From Bacteroidota bacterium (GTDB taxonomy: Bacteria > Bacteroidota > Bacteroidia > Chitinophagales > Chitinophagaceae), in assembly GCA_016183765.1 (NCBI GenBank), contig JACPEA010000011.1, positions 186,001 through 250,000 on the forward strand: a stretch of DNA of 64,000 bases. The letters are read 5' to 3'. Below, in pieces: positions 43,469 to 52,214 of the stretch (position 1 is its first letter; each line of letters opens with the position of its first letter). The notes beneath the pieces were generated by a model. The model was given only the letters and a program-made list of their open reading frames with translations. It searched no databases and was not told the origin of the DNA. The translations under genes were made by a program, and so were the position numbers.

Positions 43469-43708
43469 GCATACGGATTTGATACAATATTAATAAGGTA
43501 GACCCCGCAACCGTCCCGGATTTACATGAGCCGTTATTTTCGGTGATAAACCCATATAAATGAACAAGAAACGGGGATACTGCTGATAGAAAAGGGGGTG
43601 TTTTATTCCAAATCCTATATAAATCATATTCCGGGCTGACATTGGTCATATTTTACGCCTGGCACTAAGGGTAATTTGGTGCTTTCAAAATACCCAAAAT
43701 CTCACGCC

Positions 43709-46700
43709 ATGGAAACAACCGTTGCCCGGGACAAGTCTGCCGGCAAAACCCCACTGAAAAAAGCCAACCTTGCTATTATAGATGGTAACGAGGCTGCAGT
43801 CCACATCGCTTACAAGACCAGCGAAGTATGTGCCATCTATCCCATTACTCCTTCCTCCGCCATGGGCGAATTTGCTGATGAGTGGAGCAGTGATAACAAA
43901 CAGAATATTTTTGGGGAAGTTCCCAAAGTCATAGAAATGCAGAGCGAGGCAGGTGCTGCCGGTGCCATTCACGGTGCTTTACAGGGCGGGGCATTGGCTT
44001 CTACCTTTACCTGCTCACAGGGTCTGCTGCTGATGATCCCCAATATGTACAAGATCGCGGGTGAATTAACCCCTACGGTATTTCATATTGCCGCCAGGTC
44101 GCTGGCCACACATGCACTTTCCATTTTTGGAGACCATAGCGATGTGATGGCCGTACGTGCCACCGGATTTGCCATGTTATTCGGCAACAGTCCGCAACAG
44201 GCACACGATATGGCCATGATCGCCACTGCCTCCACCCTGCGGTCAAGCATCCCTTTCCTGAATATTTTTGACGGGTTTCGCACTTCGCATGAATTGAATG
44301 AAGTAGAGATCATCCCCGACAGTATCATTACCCAGATGGTCGATAATGATGCCGTGGCACGCCACCGCAGTCGCGCACTGAATCCAGAAAATCCCTCTAT
44401 CCGCGGTACCGCCCAGAACCCGGATGTGTATTTCCAGAGCCGGGAAGCCTGTAACCAGTTTCACTGGAAAGTGCCCGAGATCGTGGAAAATACCATGCAG
44501 CAGTTTGAGAAACTGACCGGCCGTTCCTACAAACTGTTCGAATACTATGGACACCCCGAAGCAGAGAACATCATCATTCTCATGGGTTCCGCCACCGGCG
44601 CCGTTCACGAGACCGTAGATTACCTGAACAGCATCGGCGAAAAAACCGGTTACCTGCATGTACACCTGTTCCGTCCTTTCTCTGTAAAACACTTTATCAA
44701 TGCCATTCCACTAAGTGTTAAGAACATTGCGGTGCTTGACCGTTGCAAAGAAACCGGCGCCATCGGCGAGCCTCTGTATATGGATGTGATCAATGCATTA
44801 CACGCTGGCTGGCAGGGTAAAATGCCTGCTGTGATTGGCGGCCGTTACGGACTGGCATCCAAAGAATTTAATACCGGTATGGTAAAAGCCATCTTTGATG
44901 AGCTGAAAAAAGACAAACCCAAAAACGGTTTCACCATCGGTATCGAAGATGATGTAACGCATACCAGTCTCAAATACGACAAAACCTTCTCCCTGGAAGA
45001 CCAGCACCTGTTCCGCGGACTGTTCTTTGGCCTGGGTGCCGATGGTACCGTTAGCGCCAACAAGAACACCATCAATATCGTGGGTGATGTGACTCAGAAC
45101 CACGTACAGGGATATTTTGTGTATGATTCTAAAAAATCCGGCTCCCTCACCGTTTCGCACCTGCGTTTCAGTGAGCAGCCTATCCGTTCCACTTACCTGA
45201 TCAATTCCGCCAACTTTGTGGCCTGTCACCACTTCCAGTACCTGCAGAAATACGATATCCTGAAAGATGCACAACATGGGGCAACATTCCTGCTCAATGC
45301 GCCTTACGCTACAGAAGATGTATGGTTCAACCTGCCCCGCAATATCCAGGAAGAGATCAAAGAGAAAGAACTGAAATTATATGTGATCAATGCTTCGAAA
45401 GTAGCCAAGGAAACCGGTATGGGTTCCAGGATCAATTCCATCCTGCAAACCTGCTTCTTTGCCATTTCCAATGTGATGCCAAAAGACGAAGCCATTGGTT
45501 ATATCAAAAAAGCGATCAAAAAGACCTATGGCAGAAAAGGTGATGCAGTGGTGCAGAAGAACTATGAGGCCGTAGATAAAACGCTTGAGCATCTGTCGCT
45601 GGTAGATTATTCCCACTACAGCATCGGTACCAAAGAGAGTGAACCTGCTATTTCCGGTAAAGCACCTGAGTTTGTGCAGCAGGTATTGGCCAGGATCATT
45701 GCAGGAGAAGGAGACAGTTTACCCGTGAGCGCATTCCCCGCAGATGGTGTGTATCCATCTGCAACTACCCGCTACGAAAAAAGGAATATTGCCGACCAGG
45801 TTCCGGTATGGGATCCCAGCATCTGTTCCCAGTGTGGTAAATGTTTCTTTGTTTGTCCGCACGCCGCCATCCGTCCGAAAGTATACAATAACGATCTGTT
45901 GGCCGATGCGCCGGATTTCTTCAAACACACTGCGCCGGTGGGTAAGGAGTTCTTTAAGGACACTGAATCTTATACTTTACAGGTAGCTGTGGAAGACTGC
46001 ACCGGCTGTAACCTTTGTGTGGAAGCCTGCCCAATCGAGAGCAAGACAGAGCCGGGTCACAAAGCCATCAACATGCAGGATGTGCTGCCATTAAAAGAGA
46101 CTGAGAAACAAAACTGGGATTTCTTCATCGGCCTGCCAGATATCGACAGAACCCGTGTGAACCGTGGTACCGTAAAAGGCTCACAGTTACTGGAGCCGCT
46201 GTTCGAGTTCTCCGGTGCCTGCAGCGGATGTGGTGAAACACCTTACCTGAAGCTGCTGACCCAGCTGTTCGGCGACAGGATGATTGTTGCCAATGCAACC
46301 GGCTGCTCCTCTATCTTCGGCGGTAACCTGCCCACTACACCCTGGAGCAAAAATGCAGAGGGACATGGACCAGCCTGGGCCAACTCGCTCTTTGAAGACA
46401 ATGCGGAATTCGGTCTGGGTATCAAGCTGGCAACCGATATGAAACGCAACTATGCGCTCGCCCTGCTGAAAACCTTACGTGAAGAAGTGGGTGGCGAATT
46501 GACCGACGCCATCCTGAACAACGTAGAGGGCAACGAAGCAGAAGTGATACAGCAACGTAAAAATGTAACAGTCCTGAAAAGCCGTTTGAAAGAGATACAG
46601 AAAGAAGAAGCAGGATTACTGTACCAGGTGGCCGACTTCCTCGAACACAAATCCATGTGGATCGTGGGTGGAGATGGCTGGGCCTATGATATCGGCTTCA

Positions 46701-47284
46701 GCGGACTGGATCATGTATTGTCAACCGGTGAAAATGTGAATATCCTGGTACTGGATACAGAAGTGTATTCCAATACCGGCGGACAGAAATCGAAATCTTC
46801 ACCGATCGGCGCCAGTGCCAAATTCTCTATCAAGGGAAAAACAACCGGCAAAAAGGACCTGGCCATGCAGGCCATCGCACATGGATCCGCTTATGTGGCC
46901 GAGATAGCCATGGGCGCCAACGATGTACACGCACTGAAGACCATCCTGGAAGCAGAAGCCTATCCTGGTCCATCCATCATCATTGCCTATAGTCACTGCA
47001 TTGCACATGGATACGATATGTGCCATGGATTAGACCAGCAGGACCTGGCTGTGAAAACCGGTTACTGGCCACTGTTCCGTTACAATCCGTTAAAAGAGCA
47101 GGGACAGCGATTTGTGCTCGACAGTAAAGATCCTTCCGTTGCACTGGATAAGTTCCTCTATCAGGAGAACCGGTTTGCCACTATCAAAAACAATGATCCC
47201 GAAAAAGCAAGTGAGTTCCTGGCCCTGGCCAATGAAGGAATCCGCCATCGTTGGGAGAAAATACTGGCACTAAGAAACTTATAA
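43709..47284 (+). CDS. nifJ: Pyruvate:ferredoxin (flavodoxin) oxidoreductase
   Basis: Single-chain PFOR of 1191 residues that decarboxylates pyruvate to acetyl-CoA with transfer of electrons to ferredoxin or flavodoxin. The N-terminal domain starts AIIDGNEAAVHIAYKTSEV and includes YPITPSSAMGE; two 4Fe-4S motifs are CSQCGKCFFVCPH and CTGCNLCVEACP near residues 710 and 770; the ThDP domain has CSGCGETPYLKLL, TGCSSIFGG and LDTEVYSNTGGQKSKSSP. The start at 43709 (METTVARDK) replaces a TTG 33 bp upstream. Length is normal. Monocistronic, with a terminator at 47305-47339. Oxygen sensitivity of the class suggests use under low oxygen. Confidence 0.97.
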   Translation: METTVARDKSAGKTPLKKANLAIIDGNEAAVHIAYKTSEVCAIYPITPSSAMGEFADEWSSDNKQNIFGEVPKVIEMQSEAGAAGAIHGALQGGALASTFTCSQGLLLMIPNMYKIAGELTPTVFHIAARSLATHALSIFGDHSDVMAVRATGFAMLFGNSPQQAHDMAMIATASTLRSSIPFLNIFDGFRTSHELNEVEIIPDSIITQMVDNDAVARHRSRALNPENPSIRGTAQNPDVYFQSREACNQFHWKVPEIVENTMQQFEKLTGRSYKLFEYYGHPEAENIIILMGSATGAVHETVDYLNSIGEKTGYLHVHLFRPFSVKHFINAIPLSVKNIAVLDRCKETGAIGEPLYMDVINALHAGWQGKMPAVIGGRYGLASKEFNTGMVKAIFDELKKDKPKNGFTIGIEDDVTHTSLKYDKTFSLEDQHLFRGLFFGLGADGTVSANKNTINIVGDVTQNHVQGYFVYDSKKSGSLTVSHLRFSEQPIRSTYLINSANFVACHHFQYLQKYDILKDAQHGATFLLNAPYATEDVWFNLPRNIQEEIKEKELKLYVINASKVAKETGMGSRINSILQTCFFAISNVMPKDEAIGYIKKAIKKTYGRKGDAVVQKNYEAVDKTLEHLSLVDYSHYSIGTKESEPAISGKAPEFVQQVLARIIAGEGDSLPVSAFPADGVYPSATTRYEKRNIADQVPVWDPSICSQCGKCFFVCPHAAIRPKVYNNDLLADAPDFFKHTAPVGKEFFKDTESYTLQVAVEDCTGCNLCVEACPIESKTEPGHKAINMQDVLPLKETEKQNWDFFIGLPDIDRTRVNRGTVKGSQLLEPLFEFSGACSGCGETPYLKLLTQLFGDRMIVANATGCSSIFGGNLPTTPWSKNAEGHGPAWANSLFEDNAEFGLGIKLATDMKRNYALALLKTLREEVGGELTDAILNNVEGNEAEVIQQRKNVTVLKSRLKEIQKEEAGLLYQVADFLEHKSMWIVGGDGWAYDIGFSGLDHVLSTGENVNILVLDTEVYSNTGGQKSKSSPIGASAKFSIKGKTTGKKDLAMQAIAHGSAYVAEIAMGANDVHALKTILEAEAYPGPSIIIAYSHCIAHGYDMCHGLDQQDLAVKTGYWPLFRYNPLKEQGQRFVLDSKDPSVALDKFLYQENRFATIKNNDPEKASEFLALANEGIRHRWEKILALRNL

Positions 47285-47304
47285 GCTTGCATACTTACCA
47301 ACCC

Positions 47305-47339
47305 AAGGGGGGTCTCGAAAAGAGATTCCCCTTTTTTAT
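47305..47339 (+). terminator. Rho-independent terminator of the pyruvate oxidoreductase gene
   Basis: Stem AAGGGGGGTCTC / GAGATTCCCCTT with a GAAAA-type loop and a T6 tail, 21 bp after the stop codon. Confidence 0.85.
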
Positions 47340-47357
47340 TGGATAAGGAGGAGAACA

Positions 47358-47462
47358 TTACAGGATATGACTGATGGAAACGGTTTCATGATCCTCCTCG
47401 CCCGAGAGCAGCAGGAGGAAAGTGAAAAAATGGTCCATCAACAGCAGAAATTTCTTTTCCAT
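47358..47462 (-). CDS. Tiny hypothetical protein (34 residues), second gene of a small-peptide unit
   Basis: Reading frame of 34 residues with a hydrophobic N-terminal half (MEKKFLLLMDHFFTFLLLLS) and a short acidic tail (GEEDHETVSISHIL). It lies 33 bp downstream of the 63-residue gene on the same strand and ends close to the PFOR terminator. A possible small membrane or exported peptide. There is no homology I can name; support is only position and composition. Confidence 0.35.
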   Translation of the reverse strand: MEKKFLLLMDHFFTFLLLLSGEEDHETVSISHIL

Positions 47463-47495
47463 GGTATTTTTTTTCCGGGTTATCGGCATCACAGC

Positions 47496-47687
47496 TTATG
47501 CCAGTTTAAGTTCATCCCTGTCCTGCATTTGGGACAGTTTTTCTGTGGGTTTGCTGGTATCCCTGGTCCAGATCAGTGTATGATCCCGGGTAGCGGCCGT
47601 GGTTTCATCCACCAGTACGCTTACCCCATTCTTACCACCTGCCAGCACGGCCAGCAGTAAAGAAGTGGTGATGTATTTTCCTTTCAT
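47496..47687 (-). CDS. Small hypothetical protein (63 residues) under the shared operator
   Basis: Starts MKGKYITTSLLLAVLAGG, a weak signal-like segment, then a polar sequence (VLVDETTAATRDHTLIWTRD, SKPTEKLSQMQDRDELKLA). No known family. Its reality is supported by what lies upstream: an A-rich leader (CTAAAAAACAACT) before the ATG and, at 47715-47761, a -33/-7 pair with the same 16-bp inverted repeat found at three promoters downstream of the sensor kinase. The tiny 34-residue gene follows. Confidence 0.5.
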   Translation of the reverse strand: MKGKYITTSLLLAVLAGGKNGVSVLVDETTAATRDHTLIWTRDTSKPTEKLSQMQDRDELKLA

Positions 47688-47714
47688 AGTTGTTTTTTAG
47701 GTGATCAGATGGTG

Positions 47715-47761
47715 CAAAATTGCCTCCAAATTCCCTACTGCACAATCACACATTCATGTGA
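47715..47761 (-). promoter_or_regulatory. Operator-promoter of the 63-residue gene: inverted repeat + TTG-N20-CAATTTTG
   Basis: The plus strand carries TCACACATTCATGTGA at 47746-47761. On the minus strand it is followed directly by TTG (47745-47743), then 20 nt, then CAATTTTG (47722-47715), one base from TAnnTTTG. The centre-to-centre distance from operator to -7 is exactly 35 bp, as at 52101, 52926 and 53905. Confidence 0.75.
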
Positions 47762-47791
47762 AATCCTTTACCAGTAAGGATTTTAGACCTA

Positions 47792-47807
47792 TCACACATT
47801 TATGTGA
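47792..47807. promoter_or_regulatory. Second operator copy (TCACACATTTATGTGA)
   Basis: A 16-bp inverted repeat identical in type to the one at 47746-47761, with centres 46 bp apart. No -7 element lies at 35 bp on either strand, so it is probably an auxiliary site for the small-gene promoter. Confidence 0.65.
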
Positions 47808-47893
47808 GGCCGTTTACCTTTCATCATTTTCAATCCTCCGTTTATCCTTATCCGATATTTTAACAGGTACGGCTGCTGCAATTTTAATTCAAT

Positions 47894-47977
47894 ACGGGGT
47901 CTGGCAAGCATTGACCCTATTCCCCGTTTTCATAATATGCAGTTAGTTCCGCCCCGGTATTCCTATTGGGGCTTTTT
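47894..47977 (+). terminator. Two successive terminator-like hairpins, possibly of a small RNA
   Basis: First hairpin: ACGGGG (47894-47899) with CCCCGT (47922-47927), then T-rich, and an alternative inner stem GGGTC/GACCC. Second: GCCCC (47951-47955) with GGGGC, then TTTTT ending at 47977. No protein gene on the plus strand precedes them after the terminator at 47339, so they might end a small transcript. Confidence 0.35.
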
Positions 47978-48080
47978 ATTCTTATGCCGGCAACCGTCCA
48001 ATTGATACGCCCAGTAAACCGCTTATACCACATAAAAGGGTGAATTTCCTGTTCCGGTATCCCGTAAGCTTTTTTGTTTA

Positions 48081-48088
48081 TAGATTTG
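48081..48088 (+). promoter_or_regulatory. Putative -7 element of the sensor kinase gene (TAGATTTG)
   Basis: Perfect TAnnTTTG match 17 bp before the ATG at 48106. It has no copy of the inverted-repeat operator at the position seen in the regulated promoters. Confidence 0.5.
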
Positions 48089-48105
48089 ATACACCCAAAC
48101 CCTGC

Positions 48106-51100
48106 ATGAAGAAAACCTTTGAACTTGTTGCCTGTTTGCTGCTTTTTGTAACCCCATTGCTGGCACAGCGTGGATTTACGTTCAACCGCATCAGTACCGA
48201 TGATGGTATTGGCCTTGCCTCTAATGTTGTGTATTGCACCTACCAGGACAAAAAAGGCTTTATCTGGACAGGAACGGCCAATGGTCTTCAGCGTTTCGAC
48301 GGCTCCAAATTTATCCGGTTCAATGCCCCCAATATTACCAGTCCCAGGGCATCCGGTCTTACCAAGATCCTCCCTTACGACAGCAGTGCGCTCTGGCTCT
48401 GTTTCCCCAACCTGCAGGAAATAGGCATTTATCATACGGCTACCTTAACCTATACCACTGTTCCGGTAAAAAGTTCCCGACCCATTAATAACCTGGGTGG
48501 AATCAACCTATGGCAGGATAGTCGTGGCGAGACCTTCCTGCTCATCAATAAATTCGGGCTCTTGCATTACGATAAAAAACAGAACGCATTTATAGACGAC
48601 AATTATTTTCATTTTCCCGAAGGATGGATACCGGGTCTGGGGTTATTTGAGGATACCCTGAAACAGCAATATTGGTTCCCCTGCGGGGATAACGGGTTTT
48701 CGGTATACGATGCCAGTGATCAAAAAATGTACACCAACCGGTACAACCCAAAAAACATCCCCCTGCTGAACCGAAAAGAACTCGGGGCCGGTGCATCGGA
48801 AGTATTTATCGACAGTAAACGCAGGCACTGGTTATTTACCTGGGTGTCGGCACATGTAAAATATTGTTACGACTCAACCGGCAAACCGCTGAAAGATACC
48901 GCGGGCCTGAACTATAACCCCGATTATTCAGAGCTGCGGAATTTTTATGAGACAAAGCAGGGTCTGCTCTGGATGTATGGCACCAATTCGCTGTACAATT
49001 TTGATAATGACACCCGCAGTTTCAATTATTATGAACACGAAGCCGGCGCAGCAACCGGGATCCAGTTTCATTTTGTGTACCAGGTAATGGAAGACCATGA
49101 CGGAAGCATCTGGGTGAGTACCGACGATGGACTGTATTTTGCCTCTCCGGGCAGTGGCACTTATTCGGTGGTAAATATTCTTTTCTCGGAAAAAAAAGGC
49201 GCGGTTGAGTGTACCGATATTTACCAGTTGCGCTCGGGGCAATATTGGCTCAGCACCTGGGGACGAGGTATCCTTACCCTGAGCCGAAACCTGGAAACCT
49301 ACGATGCCGGCATCTATACCAATAAACCTGAAGGCAGCGATAAATGGATCGAATACCGGCAAACCTGGGCCCTGTACCAGCATACGGACGGAAAAGTGTG
49401 GATCGGTTGCCAGGCAGGCAACTACATGATCTATGATACTGCCACCAAACAAACCCGTTTCCTGACCGAGCCGGCTTTTGAAGGTGCTACCATCAATTTC
49501 ATCACAGGAGATACAAGAGGAAATATCTGGTTATCCAGTTCCCGCGGCTCGCTGGTGAAATACGACGGTAAGAAGTTCACCGTACTGCACAAAATGGGCT
49601 CTGTCATCAACAAGATCTTTATCGATAAGGAGGGACTGTTGTGGGTAGCCGTTGAAAGCAAGGGTCTGTACTGCCTCAGCAGAGATGGTACGCGCATCCT
49701 CAAACACTATACGGCCGAAGGTCCGGCCGGAGAAAAACTGTTCATGAATGTGGGCAAGGATATTGAGCAGCTGAACGACAGCACCATGGTATTTGGCGCA
49801 GGAGCCATGAACTTCATCAACAAGAAAACGGGCAGGGTATACTGGCTTACATACGATGACGGATTGCCCGGTAATACCATTATGCGCATGGACGGGGATG
49901 GTTATCTCTGGATGATCACGCTGGATGGGTTATGTCGTTACAACCCCGACACAAGACGGGTTACGCCTTATGGAAGAAAAGACGGCATCACCCTGGCACA
50001 TGCCACTACCGAAGCGGATTTTTTCAGCGCTGACGGATACATGATGTTCACAGGCAACAACGCACTACTCTATTTTAAACCCAACATCTTCCGGAATAAA
50101 CAACCAAGAGATGTGGTGATCACCGATTTCAAACTGCTGAACAATTACCTGTCGGTCGATTCATTGCAATCTTTGTCGCGCATCCAGTTCTCAAGCACAC
50201 AGAATTCATTCAGTATTTATTTTGCCTCCCTCAGCTATCTTGACCGTGAAAAGCTGACCTATTACTATAAGATGAGTGGTATTGACAAGGACTGGATCAG
50301 GGCCGACCGCCAGAATTTCATCAATTATTCACTGTTGCCGCCCGGCAACTACACGTTCAGCGTGTTCTGTGAGGATATAGACGGCAACCGCTCTAAAAAT
50401 ATCACACAACTGCACATCTATATCAAACCTCCGTTCTGGCGTACCTACTGGTTCATCAGCGCCCTGTTTTTCATTCTGGCCTTAGGTATCTATGCGGTGC
50501 ACAGGTTACGCGTAAACAAATTACTGGCCGTTGAAAAATTACGGAACCGCGTGGCGCGCGACCTGCACGATGATATGGGCAGTACCCTCAGTACCATCAA
50601 TATTCTCAGCTCCATGGCCAAAAGCAGGATCCAGGTAGATCCTGTAAAGACCACGGAATACCTCGGCAAGATCAGCGATAACAGCCAGCGTATGATGGAA
50701 GCCATGGACGATATTGTCTGGAGCATCAAGCCCAGCAACGACAGTATGCAGAAGATCACCGCCCGTATGCGTGAGTTTGCCACCAATGTACTGGAAGCAA
50801 AAGAAATAGAACTGGATTTTCGTGTGGATGAATCAGTTTTTGATGTAAAACTGAATATGGAAGCCCGGAGGGATTTTTTCCTCATATTCAAAGAAGCGGT
50901 GAACAATGCGGCCAAATACTCGCAGGCCAGTCTAGTGATCGTGCAGATAGGATTACACAATAACAGGCTGCTGCTGGTAGTAGAAGATGACGGCATCGGT
51001 TTTGATCCCGAAAAAGCGGATAGCGGCAATGGAATGGGCAATATGCAGAAAAGGGCCGATGCCATGCATGGGCGTTTACATATTTTATCAAAACCCGGCG

Positions 51101-51138
51101 GCGGCGCAAAAGTAACGGTGAACATACCAGTACCCTAA
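48106..51138 (+). CDS. Two-component regulator propeller sensor histidine kinase
   Basis: One-pass membrane kinase of 1010 residues. Signal peptide (MKKTFELVACLLLFVTPLLA), two periplasmic propellers with reg_prop motifs (VVYCTYQDKKGFIWTGTANG, QVMEDHDGSIWVSTDDGLYF, TWALYQHTDGKVWIGCQAGN), a Y_Y_Y domain at about 690-775 (YYYKMSGIDKDWIRADRQNF then LPPGNYTFSV), a membrane helix at about 783-800 (WFISALFFILALGIYAV), a HisKA_3 helix with RVARDLHDDMGSTLSTINIL (phospho-His near 820) and a HATPase (FKEAVNNAAKYSQ, VEDDGIGFDPEK, NGMGNMQKRAD). Unlike HTCS hybrids it has no fused receiver or AraC domain; the LuxR regulator 183 bp downstream is the obvious partner. Confidence 0.95.
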   Translation: MKKTFELVACLLLFVTPLLAQRGFTFNRISTDDGIGLASNVVYCTYQDKKGFIWTGTANGLQRFDGSKFIRFNAPNITSPRASGLTKILPYDSSALWLCFPNLQEIGIYHTATLTYTTVPVKSSRPINNLGGINLWQDSRGETFLLINKFGLLHYDKKQNAFIDDNYFHFPEGWIPGLGLFEDTLKQQYWFPCGDNGFSVYDASDQKMYTNRYNPKNIPLLNRKELGAGASEVFIDSKRRHWLFTWVSAHVKYCYDSTGKPLKDTAGLNYNPDYSELRNFYETKQGLLWMYGTNSLYNFDNDTRSFNYYEHEAGAATGIQFHFVYQVMEDHDGSIWVSTDDGLYFASPGSGTYSVVNILFSEKKGAVECTDIYQLRSGQYWLSTWGRGILTLSRNLETYDAGIYTNKPEGSDKWIEYRQTWALYQHTDGKVWIGCQAGNYMIYDTATKQTRFLTEPAFEGATINFITGDTRGNIWLSSSRGSLVKYDGKKFTVLHKMGSVINKIFIDKEGLLWVAVESKGLYCLSRDGTRILKHYTAEGPAGEKLFMNVGKDIEQLNDSTMVFGAGAMNFINKKTGRVYWLTYDDGLPGNTIMRMDGDGYLWMITLDGLCRYNPDTRRVTPYGRKDGITLAHATTEADFFSADGYMMFTGNNALLYFKPNIFRNKQPRDVVITDFKLLNNYLSVDSLQSLSRIQFSSTQNSFSIYFASLSYLDREKLTYYYKMSGIDKDWIRADRQNFINYSLLPPGNYTFSVFCEDIDGNRSKNITQLHIYIKPPFWRTYWFISALFFILALGIYAVHRLRVNKLLAVEKLRNRVARDLHDDMGSTLSTINILSSMAKSRIQVDPVKTTEYLGKISDNSQRMMEAMDDIVWSIKPSNDSMQKITARMREFATNVLEAKEIELDFRVDESVFDVKLNMEARRDFFLIFKEAVNNAAKYSQASLVIVQIGLHNNRLLLVVEDDGIGFDPEKADSGNGMGNMQKRADAMHGRLHILSKPGGGAKVTVNIPVP

Positions 51139-51271
51139 ATCCAAGCTCATGCCTGTGCAGATCAGCAGACTGGTTAGCCAGAAACTACGTTTCAATACAT
51201 TTACCTGCATCGCATTGTTGCTGGCGGTATAGTCTGGCACTGATAACAGCCAGGATAACATATTTATGCGG

Positions 51272-51302
51272 TTGATTTATCCTGAACCACTGCCTATTTT
51301 TG
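51272..51302 (+). promoter_or_regulatory. Own promoter of the LuxR response regulator (TTG-N20-TATTTTTG)
   Basis: TTG (51272-51274) and TATTTTTG (51295-51302) have 20-nt spacing, 19 bp before the regulator ATG. It lacks the TCACA-N6-TGTGA operator, so the regulator gene is probably not controlled the same way as the target genes. Confidence 0.6.
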
Positions 51303-51321
51303 AACCGGCAAAAGAGAAATA

Positions 51322-51954
51322 ATGACGAAACTGTTGATTTACGAAGATAACCCCCAGCTACGTGAAGGACTAACCATGCTCATCAATGGATCGGAAGGGT
51401 TTGAGGTACTGGCCGCTTTTAAGAACTGCAATAACGTAATCGAAGAAGTTACCGCCTGGAAACCCGATGTGATACTGATGGACATAGATATGCCCGGGAT
51501 CAACGGTATTGAAGGCCTGAAAAAGATCCGCCAGGTGAACGATGACGTAAAAGTATTGATGCTCACCGTTTTTGATGATAACAAAAACGTATTCCAGGCC
51601 ATCAGCAGCGGCGCCAATGGATATGTGCTGAAAAAGACACTTCCTACCAAACTGCTTGAATACATCAAAGAGGCGCAAAGCGGCGGCGCACCCATGACCG
51701 CCAGCATTGCCACACAGGTATTAAAGATGTTCTCCTCCATGAACAATGAAAAAGGGGAAGACTACCATTTATCAGATCGCGAAAAACAGGTATTACAATT
51801 CCTGGTAGAAGGCTATAGTTATAAAATGATCGCCAATGAAATGTTCATTGCCATCGATACGGTAAGAAGCCATATCAAAAAGATCTACGAAAAGCTGCAT
51901 GTAAACAGCAAAAGTGAAGCTGTAGCCAAAGCTTTCAAAGACAGGTTAGTATAA
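51322..51954 (+). CDS. LuxR/NarL family response regulator, partner of the propeller kinase
   Basis: Regulator of 210 residues. Receiver: KLLIYEDNPQLREGL (acidic pair), phospho-Asp in PDVILMDIDMPGINGIEGL near residue 54, Lys in YVLKKTLPTKL near 104. The GerE helix-turn-helix is at about 150-205 (YHLSDREKQVLQFLVEGYSY, KMIANEMFIAIDTVRSHIKK, LHVNSKSEAVAKAF). Gene order with the kinase at 48106 makes the pairing very likely. I propose, as inference, that it binds the 16-bp inverted repeats flanking this locus at 47746, 47792, 52101, 52926 and 53905. Confidence 0.94.
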   Translation: MTKLLIYEDNPQLREGLTMLINGSEGFEVLAAFKNCNNVIEEVTAWKPDVILMDIDMPGINGIEGLKKIRQVNDDVKVLMLTVFDDNKNVFQAISSGANGYVLKKTLPTKLLEYIKEAQSGGAPMTASIATQVLKMFSSMNNEKGEDYHLSDREKQVLQFLVEGYSYKMIANEMFIAIDTVRSHIKKIYEKLHVNSKSEAVAKAFKDRLV

Positions 51955-51974
51955 ACCTACTGTTATAATTGGGG

Positions 51975-52026
51975 GGCCGCGGGTTGCCGTTCAGATCAAT
52001 GTTCTGCAGCTTTGCGGCTATTTTTT
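51975..52026 (+). terminator. Terminator-like hairpin after the response regulator
   Basis: Arms GGCCGC (51975-51980) and GCGGCT (52014-52019) enclose a 33-nt loop and are followed by a T6 run. Weak stem, but correctly placed after the stop at 51954. Confidence 0.45.
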
Positions 52027-52100
52027 GTGCCTGTGGTTATCTTCACCATATACCCGCTGCTATTTACCATTCCTACTGCTTATTTCCCTTTTGTACCCAA

Positions 52101-52147
52101 CCACATTTTCATGTGATTGCCCGGGCCTGCTGCTACAGGTAGGTTTG
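52101..52147 (+). promoter_or_regulatory. Operator-promoter of the cytochrome c gene: inverted repeat + TTG-N20-TAGGTTTG
   Basis: CCACATTTTCATGTGA (52101-52116) abuts TTG (52117-52119); after 20 nt follows TAGGTTTG (52140-52147). Operator centre to -7 centre is 35 bp, which places an activator at about -42 from transcription start, a class II position. Confidence 0.78.
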
Positions 52148-52214
52148 CGGCAATGAAAACATTTCTGCAACGGAAATGGATTTTTCAAAAATTATGTAAC
52201 CATACAAACCAACC

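Larger units (their letters stand above)
47341..48105. other. Intergenic region between the pyruvate oxidoreductase and sensor kinase genes
   Basis: This 765-bp stretch holds no large gene. It contains two tiny minus-strand genes (47358-47687), two copies of the inverted-repeat operator (47746-47761 and 47792-47807), two terminator-like hairpins on the plus strand (47894-47977) and a TAGATTTG element before the kinase gene. Confidence 0.7.

Noticed and set aside
47701-47946. 81-codon plus-strand frame over the operator region
   Set aside because: It runs through both operator copies and the small-gene promoter, and its composition does not resemble a protein of this genome.
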